In this document: in pieces, positions 40,580 to 51,049 of the stretch
Layout of the letters: every line of letters begins with the position of its first letter
Position numbering within the stretch: the stretch's first letter is position 1
Assembly (NCBI GenBank): GCA_029059055.1
Contig: JAIDWS010000034.1
Coordinates: forward strand, 20,249-72,916
Direction: 5' to 3'
DNA: 52,668 bases
Source: Alphaproteobacteria bacterium
GTDB lineage: Bacteria; Pseudomonadota; Alphaproteobacteria; Rs-D84
Translations under genes and position numbers: made by a program
The notes under the pieces: model-generated
Databases searched by the model: none
What the model was told of the DNA's origin: nothing
Seen by the model: the letters and a program-made list of their open reading frames with translations, nothing else

Positions 40580-42106
40580 ATGATTTCTTTGAATTCCATT
40601 ATTTTCAACGGCATGGACAGCACGCGTATTGATGTCCAGGTTCAATTGTCCAGCGGTTTGTCCAAACCGGAATTTAACATTATCGGGTTGGCCGACCGCG
40701 CGGTCAAAGAATCTGCGGAACGCATTCGCAATGTGTTGGCGGCACTGAACCTGTCATTACCGCCCAAGCGGTTAACGGTCAATCTGTCCCCGGCCGACGT
40801 GGAAAAATCCGGGTCGCATTTTGATTTGCCGATATTGTGCGGCATTCTGTGCGCACTGGGCGTATTACCCGAAGACCAGATATCCAAATACATCATCCTG
40901 GGCGAAGTGGGGCTGAACGGCGCAATTGTAAAGGCCGGCGGCGTTCTGCCCGCCAGTGTCTGGGCCGGGGCCAACGGATATGGCATCATTTGCCCCGCAT
41001 CCCAAGGGGCCGAAGCACGCTGGGCCGGTCACACCGACATTGTGGCGGCCGCACATGTCTTGGATTTAATCAATCATTTCAAAGGAACACAGATTCTGCC
41101 AATTCCCCCGATGACAACGCCCGGCACCGATGCAACGCAACCCACGGCCGACCTGGCCGAGGTACGCGGCCAACAGGCGGCCAAGCGGGCCCTGGAAATC
41201 GCGGCGGCGGGCGGGCATGCCATGTTAATGGTCGGGCCACCCGGGTCGGGCAAAACAATGTTGGCGTCACGGTTGCCCACAATTATGCCGGAAATGACCG
41301 CGGACGAAATCTTGGAAACATCCATCATTTATTCAATCGCCGGGCAATTGGATGGACAATCATTGGTATCTGCCCGCCCATTTCGCAGTGTTCATCACAC
41401 CGCCAGTGCTGTTGCATTGGCCGGTGGCGGGTCGGACGCGCGACCGGGCGAAATATCATTGGCACACAATGGGGTATTATTTCTGGACGAATTGCCGGAA
41501 TTCAGTCGGACAACACTGGAAATCCTGCGCCAGCCGATGGAATCGGGCAAAATCATGATTTCACGCGCGCGGCGTAACGCCACGTATCCGGCACGATTTC
41601 AATTAATTGCGGCCATGAACCCATGTCCGTGTGGGCATTTGGGCAATCCCAACATGTCTTGTTCGCGTGCGCCGCGTTGCGCCGAAGCGTACCAGAACAA
41701 AATATCCGGCCCACTGTTGGACCGCATTGATTTGCATGTGGACGTGGATGCGGTCAACCCATGGGAAATGGACCGTGTTGACGATACGCCCGCCGAATCC
41801 AGCGCCACGGTTCGCGCCCGTGTTGTTGCCGCCCGCAATATGCAAATCGCCCGCCAGGGATGCGTAAACGCACAACTGGATGGCGCGGCATTGGATGCGG
41901 CCGTCAAATTATCACCGGAATTAACACAATTCTTGAACGCCGCCGCGGAAAAGATGGGAATGTCGGCCCGCGGCTATAACCGGATAAAGCGTATTGCGCG
42001 TACAATTGCGGACCTGCGCGGGGCGACGGATGTTGAAATGGCGGACCTGGCCGAGGCTTTATCGTACCGTCCCATCAATCGGGGCAAATACGGCGTGCGA
42101 TTATAA
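40580..42106 (+). CDS. comM: YifB/ComM family Mg-chelatase-like AAA ATPase
   Basis: 508 residues. An N-terminal LonC-like domain (GLSKPEFNIIGLADRAVKES) precedes the AAA module with Walker A GPPGSGKT and Walker B LFLDELPEFS, then a C-terminal Mg-chelatase segment. In other bacteria ComM is a helicase promoting branch migration during natural transformation. TATAAT (40566-40571) lies 8 nt before the ATG with no Shine-Dalgarno. Followed by a terminator that also serves HTH copy 2. Confidence 0.92.
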   Translation: MISLNSIIFNGMDSTRIDVQVQLSSGLSKPEFNIIGLADRAVKESAERIRNVLAALNLSLPPKRLTVNLSPADVEKSGSHFDLPILCGILCALGVLPEDQISKYIILGEVGLNGAIVKAGGVLPASVWAGANGYGIICPASQGAEARWAGHTDIVAAAHVLDLINHFKGTQILPIPPMTTPGTDATQPTADLAEVRGQQAAKRALEIAAAGGHAMLMVGPPGSGKTMLASRLPTIMPEMTADEILETSIIYSIAGQLDGQSLVSARPFRSVHHTASAVALAGGGSDARPGEISLAHNGVLFLDELPEFSRTTLEILRQPMESGKIMISRARRNATYPARFQLIAAMNPCPCGHLGNPNMSCSRAPRCAEAYQNKISGPLLDRIDLHVDVDAVNPWEMDRVDDTPAESSATVRARVVAARNMQIARQGCVNAQLDGAALDAAVKLSPELTQFLNAAAEKMGMSARGYNRIKRIARTIADLRGATDVEMADLAEALSYRPINRGKYGVRL

Positions 42107-42130
42107 AAATCCCCGCAATCGGGGATTTTT
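42105..42130. terminator. Bidirectional terminator between comM and HTH copy 2
   Basis: AAAAATCCCC, loop GCAATC, GGGGATTTTT. Confidence 0.87.
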
Positions 42131-42170
42131 TTGTGTGGAATGCGCCCCCAGGGAAATGGGCGGGCGCGGG

Positions 42171-42398
42171 TTATAAATTTGCCCGGCTGCGCTTGATAAT
42201 CAGCAATGCGAATGCCCCGTGGAAAAAGCGGCGCAGCGTGCCTTCGCTAAACAAATCATCCCCGCGTTCGCATCGCTGATAATCTTTCTTGCTCATTTTC
42301 AATAACGCGGCGGCGTCCGCCACACTGATGCGCAGGTGTTGCCGCGCACAGCGCATGATATTGCCATAGTAGTTTGCATCGATTAATAATTTAGCCAT
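42171..42398 (-). CDS. Small XRE-like HTH protein of the structured-leader cassette (copy 2)
   Basis: 75 residues, differing from copy 1 (38325-38552) only by Lys-to-Arg in YQRCERG and Glu-to-Asp in GDDLF. The gene lies in the opposite orientation to copy 1, so the pair brackets secG-rnc-lepB-comM. GGGAG precedes the ATG. Similarity extends from the promoter, through the leader, past the stop to about 42120 (shared CCCGCGCCCGCC and CCCTGGGGGCGCATTCC stretches). Confidence 0.75.
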   Translation of the reverse strand: MAKLLIDANYYGNIMRCARQHLRISVADAAALLKMSKKDYQRCERGDDLFSEGTLRRFFHGAFALLIIKRSRANL

Positions 42399-42425
42399 AG
42401 TTTTAACTCCCTTGGTTTTTTATAA

Positions 42426-42591
42426 AAAACACCGCCGCACATTATGTGGGCGGTTGGAGGTTAGTAACTATTGAAACGATAGTGTCGCTTATTCAGATAT
42501 ATCGCGACCCTCCAACCAATGGTTGGAGATGTTTTGTGTCTTCGCAGACAGTTTCAACGGGTTACTACACCCTGCACCGGATTCCCAATGC
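42426..42591 (-). ncRNA. Structured leader RNA with terminator (copy 2)
   Basis: Promoter TTGAAC (42626-42621), N17, TATACT (42603-42598) on the minus strand. Helices matching copy 1: CATTGG-GAAT-CCGGTG, GGGT/ACCC, TGTCT-GCGA-AGACA, CTCCAACC/GGTTGGAG, GTCGC/GCGAC, CTAT/ATAG, and the terminator before TTTTTT. Alternative pairing: GGTTGGAGG (complement of 42509-42517) with CCTCCAACC (complement of 42452-42460). Confidence 0.65.
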
Positions 42592-42652
42592 GAATCCAGT
42601 ATATCGCATTATACGCGAATGTTCAAGGAATTATGTAATATTTGGTGTGTAT

Positions 42653-44680
<2,028 letters not shown>

Positions 44681-44778
44681 TCAAAAAAATCACGCAATTG
44701 AAATATCAATGTTTGACAATCTGTCCTATGTGTTTTTATAATTTGTGCTGTGAATGTAATCCCAACCAAAGAACCAAA

Positions 44779-45144
44779 ATGAAACAGATAATCGTATTAA
44801 TGTTACCATGGGCATTGGCGGCGTGCGGAACCATGGGCATCGGCAGCAATCATAAAACAACCGTATTCAATAATTCCGGCGATGTTGTTTTCGCAACCGG
44901 CGAAATGGGCCGTATTAAAATCCAACCCGAAACATCCACCGAAATCCATACCGGGGAACGCTTTGAATTATCCAGCAAAAACCCGGACTGTGATACGTTG
45001 GTGGTGGATGGGCGTCTGAATACGGCCGCGGTTTTTCTGGACATTATACCCGGGGGATTGTTGGGTGTGTTGCCCATATTTGTGGACGCCATGACAAAAA
45101 ATATGTATAAAATGCCCCACGAATATATATACGAATGCCAATAA
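44779..45144 (+). CDS. Small lipoprotein
   Basis: 121 residues with lipobox LAAC (Cys16). The mature part is beta-rich with a hydrophobic segment (VFLDIIPGGLLGVLPIF) that may insert in a membrane, and two further cysteines. No family recognised. ATG 44779 is set by the lipobox. The promoter is TTGACA (44713-44718), N18, TATAAT (44737-44742). Confidence 0.72.
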   Translation: MKQIIVLMLPWALAACGTMGIGSNHKTTVFNNSGDVVFATGEMGRIKIQPETSTEIHTGERFELSSKNPDCDTLVVDGRLNTAAVFLDIIPGGLLGVLPIFVDAMTKNMYKMPHEYIYECQ

Positions 45145-45151
45145 GAATTAC

Positions 45152-45175
45152 AAAATCCCGCATCTGCGGGATTTT
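45152..45175. terminator. Bidirectional terminator
   Basis: AAAATCCCGCA, TC, TGCGGGATTTT between the lipoprotein and the HTH gene. Confidence 0.85.
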
Positions 45176-45438
45176 TAATCGCCCCCAGGCGCATCATCCG
45201 TTTCAGACGCGTCCCCGGTCATCAGACTGGTGAATTCCGCCATCGGTGTGTTGGTTGCCGCCAAAACTTTCTGAATTGTTCCCATGGATAAATATCGCGG
45301 TTTGCCATCACGGGTGGTCCGCTTGCTTTTGTTAAACGTTGTCGCATTCAGTCCACTGACCACCGCCAGGCGGGAACATGACATATTCAAACGGCGGGCC
45401 AGTGCATCAATCGCATCCCATAATGCTTTATTACTCAT
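45175..45438 (-). CDS. LexA/C1-like HTH protein lacking a peptidase domain
   Basis: 87 residues. LWDAIDALARRLNMSCSRLAVVSGLNATTFNKSKRTT then YLSMGTIQKVLAATNTPMAEF matches the N-terminal HTH of alphaproteobacterial S24/C1-type repressors (TTFNKSKR is typical). The S24 autoprotease domain is absent, so it is either a natural short form or a truncation. GGAG precedes the ATG. Targets unknown. Confidence 0.75.
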   Translation of the reverse strand: MSNKALWDAIDALARRLNMSCSRLAVVSGLNATTFNKSKRTTRDGKPRYLSMGTIQKVLAATNTPMAEFTSLMTGDASETDDAPGGD

Positions 45439-45572
45439 TCTTCTCTCCTGTTTTTATTCTACATTAAAACACAGACAGCATACCGCATTATGATTGTATT
45501 CCTGAAACAATTCAAGTGATTTTAGTAAGCAAATATTCCTAACCGCACCCTGCGCCAATTTTACGCAAATAA

Positions 45573-45595
45573 AAATCCCGGTCATACCGGGATTT
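45573..45595 (-). terminator. fabI terminator
   Basis: AAATCCCGGT, CAT, ACCGGGATTT. Confidence 0.83.
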
Positions 45596-45614
45596 CAAGG
45601 TTACCAACGGGGGC

Positions 45615-46427
45615 TTATTTTTCTTCCAGCCCACGCAGAACGATGTCTTTTAAATCGTTCGGCATCATACCGGTGGTCGAATAACCACAATCGACGTGAT
45701 GCACTTCGCCGGTGACCGCACTGGACAAATTGCTGAACAAATACAGTGCCGCACCCGAAACATCATCCAACGTCATATTGCGACGCAGCGGGGTCTGGTC
45801 CGCGTTCAGGCGCAACATCGCCTTGAACCCGCCAACACCACTGGACGCCAATGTCATAATCGGCCCGGCACTGATGGCATTGACGCGAATGTTGTCACGT
45901 CCCAAATCAGACGCCAGATAACGCACACTGCTGTCCAGGGCGGATTTAGCCACGCCCATAACGTTGTAATTCGGCACGGATTTTTCCCCGCCAAAATATG
46001 TCAATGTGACAATGCTGCCGCCATCTTTCATCAATTTGGACGCACGACGTGTCAAATCGACCAGGGAATAAACAGAAATATCCATGGTGTTTTTGAAATT
46101 ATCGCGTGATGTATCGGCATAGCGGCCCGTCAATTCGTTTTTATCCGAAAAAGCAATCGCATGCAGCATCCCGTCCAGATGGCCCCATTCCTTTTCAATG
46201 GCGGCGAACAAAGCATCCATTTGTTCATCGTTCTGTACGTTGCATTCCTGAACAAACTTTGCGCCGATGGATTCGGCCAGCGGGCGAACCCGCTTTTCCA
46301 GCGCCGGCATCGCGTACGGCATGGCGATTTCCGCCCCTTCTTCGTGGGCGCGTTTGGCAATAGCCCAGGCCATAGACCAGTCATTGGCCACGCCTGTGAT
46401 TAAAATCTTTTTTCCTTTCAATAACAT
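45615..46427 (-). CDS. fabI: Enoyl-ACP reductase FabI (NADH)
   Basis: 270 residues. The cofactor loop is TGVANDWSMAWAIA, and the catalytic Tyr/Lys pair lies in YNVMGVAKSALDSSVRYLA (FabI-type Y-x6-K spacing), with LTYFGG before it. It performs the last step of fatty-acid elongation. ATG 46427 is preferred with AAGGA upstream. It is the usual target of triclosan-type inhibitors. Confidence 0.96.
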   Translation of the reverse strand: MLLKGKKILITGVANDWSMAWAIAKRAHEEGAEIAMPYAMPALEKRVRPLAESIGAKFVQECNVQNDEQMDALFAAIEKEWGHLDGMLHAIAFSDKNELTGRYADTSRDNFKNTMDISVYSLVDLTRRASKLMKDGGSIVTLTYFGGEKSVPNYNVMGVAKSALDSSVRYLASDLGRDNIRVNAISAGPIMTLASSGVGGFKAMLRLNADQTPLRRNMTLDDVSGAALYLFSNLSSAVTGEVHHVDCGYSTTGMMPNDLKDIVLRGLEEK

Positions 46428-46546
46428 TTTGTATCCTTTTAAGTGATATTGGACGGTAAAAAATATAGCATCAAAATACAAAGATGGCAATAATTAAAAA
46501 AAAGACTTGAAATGGGTAAAAATACAGTATAATATATGCGGGCAAT

Positions 46547-46622
46547 TCGGGCATAGTTCAGTCGGTAGAACAACGGACTGTTAATCCGTATGTCGCTGGT
46601 TCGAGTCCAGCTGCCCGAGCCA
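46547..46622 (+). tRNA. tRNA-Asn (GTT anticodon)
   Basis: Acceptor TCGGGCA/TGCCCGA, anticodon GTT (46580-46582) in loop CTGTTAA, T-loop TTCGAGT, CCA encoded at 46620-46622. Promoter TTGAAA (46507-46512) and TATAAT (46528-46533). The 3' end CCGAGCCAAG recurs downstream in the island. Confidence 0.96.
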
Positions 46623-46629
46623 AGAATTC

Positions 46630-46659
46630 CGCGCCTTTCGTCAGATTGGCGCGTTTTTT
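46630..46659 (+). terminator. tRNA-Asn terminator
   Basis: CGCGCC...GGCGCG hairpin followed by TTTTTTG. Confidence 0.75.
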
Positions 46660-46873
46660 GTTTTTCCCTATGGGGCCCGTATGGGGCACTTGCTTTAATA
46701 AAGCATAACACTTCGTGGCAAGTCATAACCAAAATAAAAGCTCTGAATTCCGAGTCTTTTTTTGTGTTTTTTAGCCCGCTAGTGCCCCGAATTTGCCCCA
46801 CACACAACACAGATCGCCAAAAACCCAGTTTTTCAAGCACTTAAACCAAAAGACAACCAGATTAACAATCTTG
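46660..46873. other. AT-rich spacer at the island start
   Basis: No gene seen. It contains GCTTTAATAAAGC, a short palindrome near 46693, and GGGGC direct copies. It lies between the tRNA and the first island frame. Confidence 0.5.
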
Positions 46874-47143
46874 TTACCTACCGCTTTTGCCATATACTAT
46901 TTTAAAATTCCATCTGTTCTTTTTGCGGAATGAGATATGTGGGCGCTTTGTGCTGATAACCAGCACAAGATGCCCAATCCATACGCGTATGTATCGTTCC
47001 GTAATCTGCGCAAGTTTTATCTTTTGATGTGTACGCATTTCCGTGCCATTGGTGTATTCTACTTCAACGCTGCGGCCAAGGCCATATTTGTTGTTATTGA
47101 AATCCAGCCCATATTCTACAAAGATTTTTTTAATTCCGGCCAT
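46874..47143 (-). CDS. Hypothetical small protein
   Basis: 89 residues. Strand-rich with a plausible small fold (GRSVEVEYTNGTEMRT, YIRVWIGHLVLVIS, FRKKNRWNFKIVYG). No signal or membrane segment. The frame is intact, but no strong Shine-Dalgarno is seen and no family is recognised. It is the first candidate gene of the island after tRNA-Asn. Confidence 0.45.
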   Translation of the reverse strand: MAGIKKIFVEYGLDFNNNKYGLGRSVEVEYTNGTEMRTHQKIKLAQITERYIRVWIGHLVLVISTKRPHISFRKKNRWNFKIVYGKSGR

Positions 47144-47200
47144 TTGATTAAATTTATATCACAAATTTGACTCGCAAGAAAGGCTTTTTAGTTTTATAAA

Positions 47201-47353
47201 CTCATCCGGGCATTCTGCTCGATAATTGCAAGTTATCCCGAGCCAAGATTTATGAGACGCCCCACCGGGGCGGTTTTTGTTATGGTGACCTTGGCCTATG
47301 TGCCGTTCGATAATTTGTGAATTAAAATGGCAGATTTTTCATAATTATCGAAT
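47201..47353. repeat. Island repeat R1
   Basis: It contains ATTCTGCTCGATAATTGC...CCGAGCCAAG (tRNA-end-like hairpin), the terminator CGCCCC/GGGGCG plus TTTTT, and GTTCGATAA-N31-TTATCGAAT (47305-47353). It is largely shared with R2 and R3. A further tRNA-Asn-like 3' fragment, TTCGAGTCCGACTGCCC, follows at about 47396-47412. Confidence 0.75.
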
Positions 47354-47468
47354 ACTGAAAACAAAAAGAGCTGGAAATCCAACCTTTTTCATATATTCGA
47401 GTCCGACTGCCCTGGTTTTTATTGTTTTGTGCACAAGATACGATTATAATCCCAGAAAAGGATTACAA

Positions 47469-47768
47469 ATGAAAAAACTATTCTTGATTTTACCAATGTC
47501 TATTTTTCTATTTGGGTGCGATGATAATAACAAAGAATATACATCGCCAGTTGTTGAAATGAGAGTAGAAAAAGACCAATATGGTTTCGGAGCAAAATCA
47601 GAACCGTTTAGAATTTGTGAGAATACAGGCGGCCCCGCTTCATTGGGTGTGAACACTAATGATAAAAGTGACTGTTTGGATGATAAATATTATCAAATCG
47701 TCTACTTCGTTGACACATCTTCTATGTATGGTAAGAAAATGATGTGCAGACTAATTCCAACAAATTAA
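47469..47768 (+). CDS. Small lipoprotein of the island
   Basis: 99 residues with lipobox LFGC (Cys17) after MKKLFLILPMSI. The mature part has cysteines at C-ENTGG, DCLDD and a terminal MCRL. Function unknown. The ATG follows AAAAGGA. Upstream are TTTTGTGCACAAG (47425-47437) and TTGTTT-N17-TATAAT (47422-47450). Confidence 0.68.
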   Translation: MKKLFLILPMSIFLFGCDDNNKEYTSPVVEMRVEKDQYGFGAKSEPFRICENTGGPASLGVNTNDKSDCLDDKYYQIVYFVDTSSMYGKKMMCRLIPTN

Positions 47769-47782
47769 AAGCGGTGATTTCG

Positions 47783-47959
47783 ATGACAAATATTTATATT
47801 AAACCTGATATATATGAAAAAGCTTTAAGGTTGATAGATAAAAATGGATGTCTAAGTATCTCGCAACTGAAACAAGAATTATTGGTCAGCCAAGATACCG
47901 CAAAAAAGATAGCTACACAGTTGCTATCTGACTTCCCGGACATTAAGATTGCCGAATAA
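47783..47959 (+). CDS. Short winged-helix-like protein
   Basis: 58 residues. YEKALRLIDKNGCLSISQLK then LLVSQDTAKKIATQLL resembles the FtsK gamma/winged-helix type of small DNA-binding domain. It follows the lipoprotein by 14 nt and may share its transcript. Start 47783 is preferred over 47744, which would overlap the lipoprotein. Confidence 0.55.
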   Translation: MTNIYIKPDIYEKALRLIDKNGCLSISQLKQELLVSQDTAKKIATQLLSDFPDIKIAE

Positions 47960-47967
47960 GTTTCTTA

Positions 47968-48678
47968 TTACCACAACCTATCTTCGTAATTAAACAATGC
48001 GACATAGGTTATAAAGGCTCGCCCTTTACTTGTTATTGCGTATTCGCCATCCTTATAACTCATTACCCCCTGCGAAATCAAAAAACGTTTCCAAGGTTCT
48101 AGCTGTATTTCTGCATCCGGCATTTTGCGTTTTTCTTGCTTAAAGAATTTGTCTACTTCGCTTACAGTCTGAGTTTTGACCATATCAAGATGTCTCAGCA
48201 AGCGCATTTGACTACCAAATATAATTCTGTATATTCTTTCAAATTCGGTTGAAAGTCGATAACTAGCAGAATCTCTAATTATTAAATCCATTTTTTTATA
48301 TGGAGATGCAGCTAGGTCTTTCTTTAGCTTAGCTTCTATTTCCAGAGTGTAGTCTCTCAAGCCAGATTGAGCAATTTCTGGCAGTTCATATTCTTTTTTG
48401 CGTTTCTTTAAACTTTTATCGGACGTTGTTGCTGGTATCTCATATAAATTACTTGATATTTCTTTGTTTAAATCCTGTTGCTCTGCCCCAAGATTCACTT
48501 TATTGTCTTTAACTCGCAGTTCCTTTCTTATCTTGACCAAGATTGCTACAATATGTTTTCTCAAGCAAATAAACATCATAAAGACGACAAAAGGCCAACT
48601 AACAAAAAGTGCCATAAAGTTTTTAATCATATAATCTGCTCCACTAGCAAAATATTCCAACAGATTACAAGTGTTCAT
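47968..48678 (-). CDS. Membrane-anchored protein with helical cytosolic domain
   Basis: 236 residues. A hydrophobic segment at about 20-38 (NFMALFVSWPFVVFMMFICL) is followed by a charged helical region and a C-terminal winged-helix-like tail (FLISQGVMSYKDGEYAITSKG). Function unknown. ATG 48678 follows AAAAGGA. Promoter on the minus strand TTGATT-N17-TACAAT. It is oriented opposite to the other island genes. Confidence 0.65.
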   Translation of the reverse strand: MNTCNLLEYFASGADYMIKNFMALFVSWPFVVFMMFICLRKHIVAILVKIRKELRVKDNKVNLGAEQQDLNKEISSNLYEIPATTSDKSLKKRKKEYELPEIAQSGLRDYTLEIEAKLKKDLAASPYKKMDLIIRDSASYRLSTEFERIYRIIFGSQMRLLRHLDMVKTQTVSEVDKFFKQEKRKMPDAEIQLEPWKRFLISQGVMSYKDGEYAITSKGRAFITYVALFNYEDRLW

Positions 48679-48743
48679 AAAATATCCTTTTTTTGAATTG
48701 TAAGGAATAAATATCAATAAATCAACTTCTGAAATTGTTTAAA

Positions 48744-48896
48744 CTCATCCGGAAATTCTGCTCGATAATTGCAAGTTATCTCGAGCCAAGGTTTATAAAC
48801 CGCCCCATCGGGGCGGTTTTTGTTATGGTAACGCTGGCCTGCGCCCGGTTCGATAATTTGCGGCAGGAATTGGCGGATTTTTACCAGTTATCGAAC
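48744..48896. repeat. Island repeat R2
   Basis: Same architecture as R1: CTCGATAA...TTATCTCGAG hairpin with GAGCCAAG, CCGCCCC/GGGGCGG terminator and GTTCGATAA-N31-TTATCGAAC (48848-48896, perfect arms). Confidence 0.78.
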
Positions 48897-48955
48897 AAAA
48901 TATATTGACACAGAGCAATTTTGTGCAAATATATCATTGATAAAAGGATACCCGC

Positions 48956-49675
48956 ATGTTCAAAAATAAATTTGGAGCATTGATAAGCCACCCTTTGGTT
49001 CGGCAAATCGAACAGGACATCAACAAAACCAAAGATAAATGGGAAACGCAGGAGGCGCAAAATTTCCTGAGTCTAATATTCGGCAGTTATAACCCAGAAG
49101 ATTTTGAGCATTTAATCTTTGATAAAAAACCAACCCGATATAATATCGAACAGATGTTGCGTTGTGATAATTTGCCATACAACTATGGCAACAAAACTCA
49201 ATATTATATGAAATGGTTGGTATGCCAAATAACAATGCCAAATAATGTGGATTCTTTTAATCATGTACAGCTTCAAGGATTGATTAATTTACAAACTCTA
49301 TATCATTTGGGCAGCCAGTACAAAACGCGGTACTTTCAGGAACCGTACGGCACAAATGACATGCAATCTGTTGGTTGTTGGATGTTGGACGGGTTTTGCA
49401 TGGTTAATCCGGATGATGCCAAAATCAAGACAGGCAAAAATATCCTGACATACAAACCATACAACTATGTTGCGATTGTTCATGACGCGTGGCGGGATAA
49501 AGATATTGATATGTTTCGCATTCAGTTACCAGATATGAAAAACAATCAATTTTATCGGCAGCACTTTTTTGTCGCGGTTGCACACAACAATAACCAAGTA
49601 TGCGGACATGGATTGAGCGAAAGCCTGGCCAAGCAAGCACTTATGGAAAGAATAAAAGCTCAATTAGGTCGCTAA
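48956..49675 (+). CDS. Hypothetical island protein
   Basis: 239 residues, soluble, with no recognised domain. Aromatic-rich middle (NYGNKTQYYMKWLVCQI, YKPYNYVAIVHDAWRD) and a terminal double-stranded RNA-binding-like end (NNQVCGHGLSESLAKQALMERI) hint at nucleic-acid binding; this is a guess. AAAAGGA precedes the ATG. Upstream TTGACA (48905-48910) and TTTTGTGCAAATATAT (48919-48934) are shared with the next cassette. Confidence 0.6.
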   Translation: MFKNKFGALISHPLVRQIEQDINKTKDKWETQEAQNFLSLIFGSYNPEDFEHLIFDKKPTRYNIEQMLRCDNLPYNYGNKTQYYMKWLVCQITMPNNVDSFNHVQLQGLINLQTLYHLGSQYKTRYFQEPYGTNDMQSVGCWMLDGFCMVNPDDAKIKTGKNILTYKPYNYVAIVHDAWRDKDIDMFRIQLPDMKNNQFYRQHFFVAVAHNNNQVCGHGLSESLAKQALMERIKAQLGR

Positions 49676-49677
49676 AA

Positions 49678-49829
49678 TCCTCCGAACATTCTGCTCGATA
49701 GTTGCAAGTTATCCCGAGCCAAGTTTTAAGAGCCGTCCCACCGGGGCGGTTTTTGTTATGGCGCAACGACCCTGCGCGCGGTTCGATAATTTGTGAATTG
49801 AAATGACGGTTCTTCAATGATTATAAAAC
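49678..49829. repeat. Island repeat R3
   Basis: ATTCTGCTCGATAGTTGC...CCGAGCCAAG hairpin, CCACCGGGGCGG terminator and GTTCGATAA-N31-TTATAAAAC (49781-49829, two mismatches in the second arm). Confidence 0.72.
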
Positions 49830-49902
49830 CAGACAAACGACAATATTTGTTGACAATGCCGGATTTTTGTACAAATATATTTACAAAAACAAAGAGCATG
49901 TT

Positions 49903-50703
49903 ATGATAAAACAAGGCGACAGATTCACTTCTTTAGATTTACAGCAGTCCATGCGCGAAATTTGCAGCTATGACATGCATAAGTACATCAACCAAAAACA
50001 ATCGGATACAATAGTCGCGATTGGCAATTGTGCGATTGCCCCCAGCAAATGCACCCCCGATGAATATGCCAAAACATGCATCCGTGGATATGCCGATATC
50101 CCATCAAGTGCAAAACACCTGGACCAACAACTGATAGACAAAGGCTTTAAAACCACGCGCAAATTTTCGTATAGATATAGAAATGGCGGACTGGGGTCTG
50201 AACAAATCGTTTACGACGCGTATCGCTTGGATTGGTTTTTCCAAATCTATCAAACTGCGATGCCGCGCGAACAATATCAAGACGAATATATCAAAGCATT
50301 AGATGATGCGTTTCACATTTCTTGTTATTATGCCCAATATTTATGGGCCCAGAATTATCGTATAACCCGCGACATTGCAAAAGCACTGAACCGGCCGGAC
50401 GCATCACAATGGGCACAAATCATAAGCGTGTTGTTGGGAATTGGCTTTCAATTTCATCCCCATGATGTATACGAGTATGCAATAAAACACACGTCACCCG
50501 ACATTACCCAAAAACAATTTAATGCACGCCATGCAGAACAATTGGCATTCAAGAATGAAATGCGAAACAATTATGGGATTAACACAGGTTGCCTGGTATT
50601 AAGTCCGCAAAGCCGTGAAAAATTGCGCAAAATCGTAACACGAACAGATACACCATATTGTATTCAAGTTATAAAAAATGTAGTTCTGGGACATAATCGG
50701 TAA
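49903..50703 (+). CDS. Hypothetical island protein
   Basis: 266 residues, soluble, helical. Motifs such as DTIVAIGNCAIAPS and CIRGYADIPSSAKHLDQQL are intact, but no family is recognised. ATG 49903 is chosen over a TTG at 49867 within the shared promoter motif. Upstream TTGACA (49850-49855) and TTTTGTACAAATATAT (49865-49880). AAAGAG acts as a weak Shine-Dalgarno. It is the last cassette of the island. Confidence 0.6.
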   Translation: MIKQGDRFTSLDLQQSMREICSYDMHKYINQKQSDTIVAIGNCAIAPSKCTPDEYAKTCIRGYADIPSSAKHLDQQLIDKGFKTTRKFSYRYRNGGLGSEQIVYDAYRLDWFFQIYQTAMPREQYQDEYIKALDDAFHISCYYAQYLWAQNYRITRDIAKALNRPDASQWAQIISVLLGIGFQFHPHDVYEYAIKHTSPDITQKQFNARHAEQLAFKNEMRNNYGINTGCLVLSPQSREKLRKIVTRTDTPYCIQVIKNVVLGHNR

Positions 50704-50785
50704 AATTAACCAAGCGGATCCTTGCTTGATATTTATGCGCGGGGTCGATGGGCGGCGTTATCAGACCGGGCAATCTGTTCCGGTG

Positions 50786-51037
50786 TCAGCACCAACGTTT
50801 TAATGTGGGAAAAACGGTTTCGCAATGATGACGCATCTGGGCCGGGGTCATGCCCGCCTGGGCCGCAAATGGGACATTCATTTCGATATATTCCGCCATC
50901 GTCACATCATCCAGAAACGCGCCATCTTTGTAGCAATAAATACAGTAATCTGTGTTGCGGGAACCGTCCGAATTCGTCCCAAACAGACTGTTGTCGGTTA
51001 TCGGCATACTGCAACTTTGACATATGGTGTTTTTCAT
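50786..51037 (-). CDS. Putative zinc-ribbon protein
   Basis: 83 residues. CQSC...CIYC supplies four cysteines, with FGTNSDGSRNTDY between them and TMAEYIEMN following, the pattern of the Zn_ribbon_2 (PF12674-type) family of small cytosolic proteins of unknown role. ATG 51037 is preferred to the TTG just before it, with GGGGACGG upstream. Confidence 0.82.
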   Translation of the reverse strand: MKNTICQSCSMPITDNSLFGTNSDGSRNTDYCIYCYKDGAFLDDVTMAEYIEMNVPFAAQAGMTPAQMRHHCETVFPTLKRWC

Positions 51038-51049
51038 CAACCGTCCCCA

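Noticed and set aside
47201..49829. Integron attC sites
   Set aside because: attC needs RYYYAAC then GTTRRRY at its ends. These repeats have GTTCGA first and TCGAAC last, the reverse order, and no integron integrase is present.
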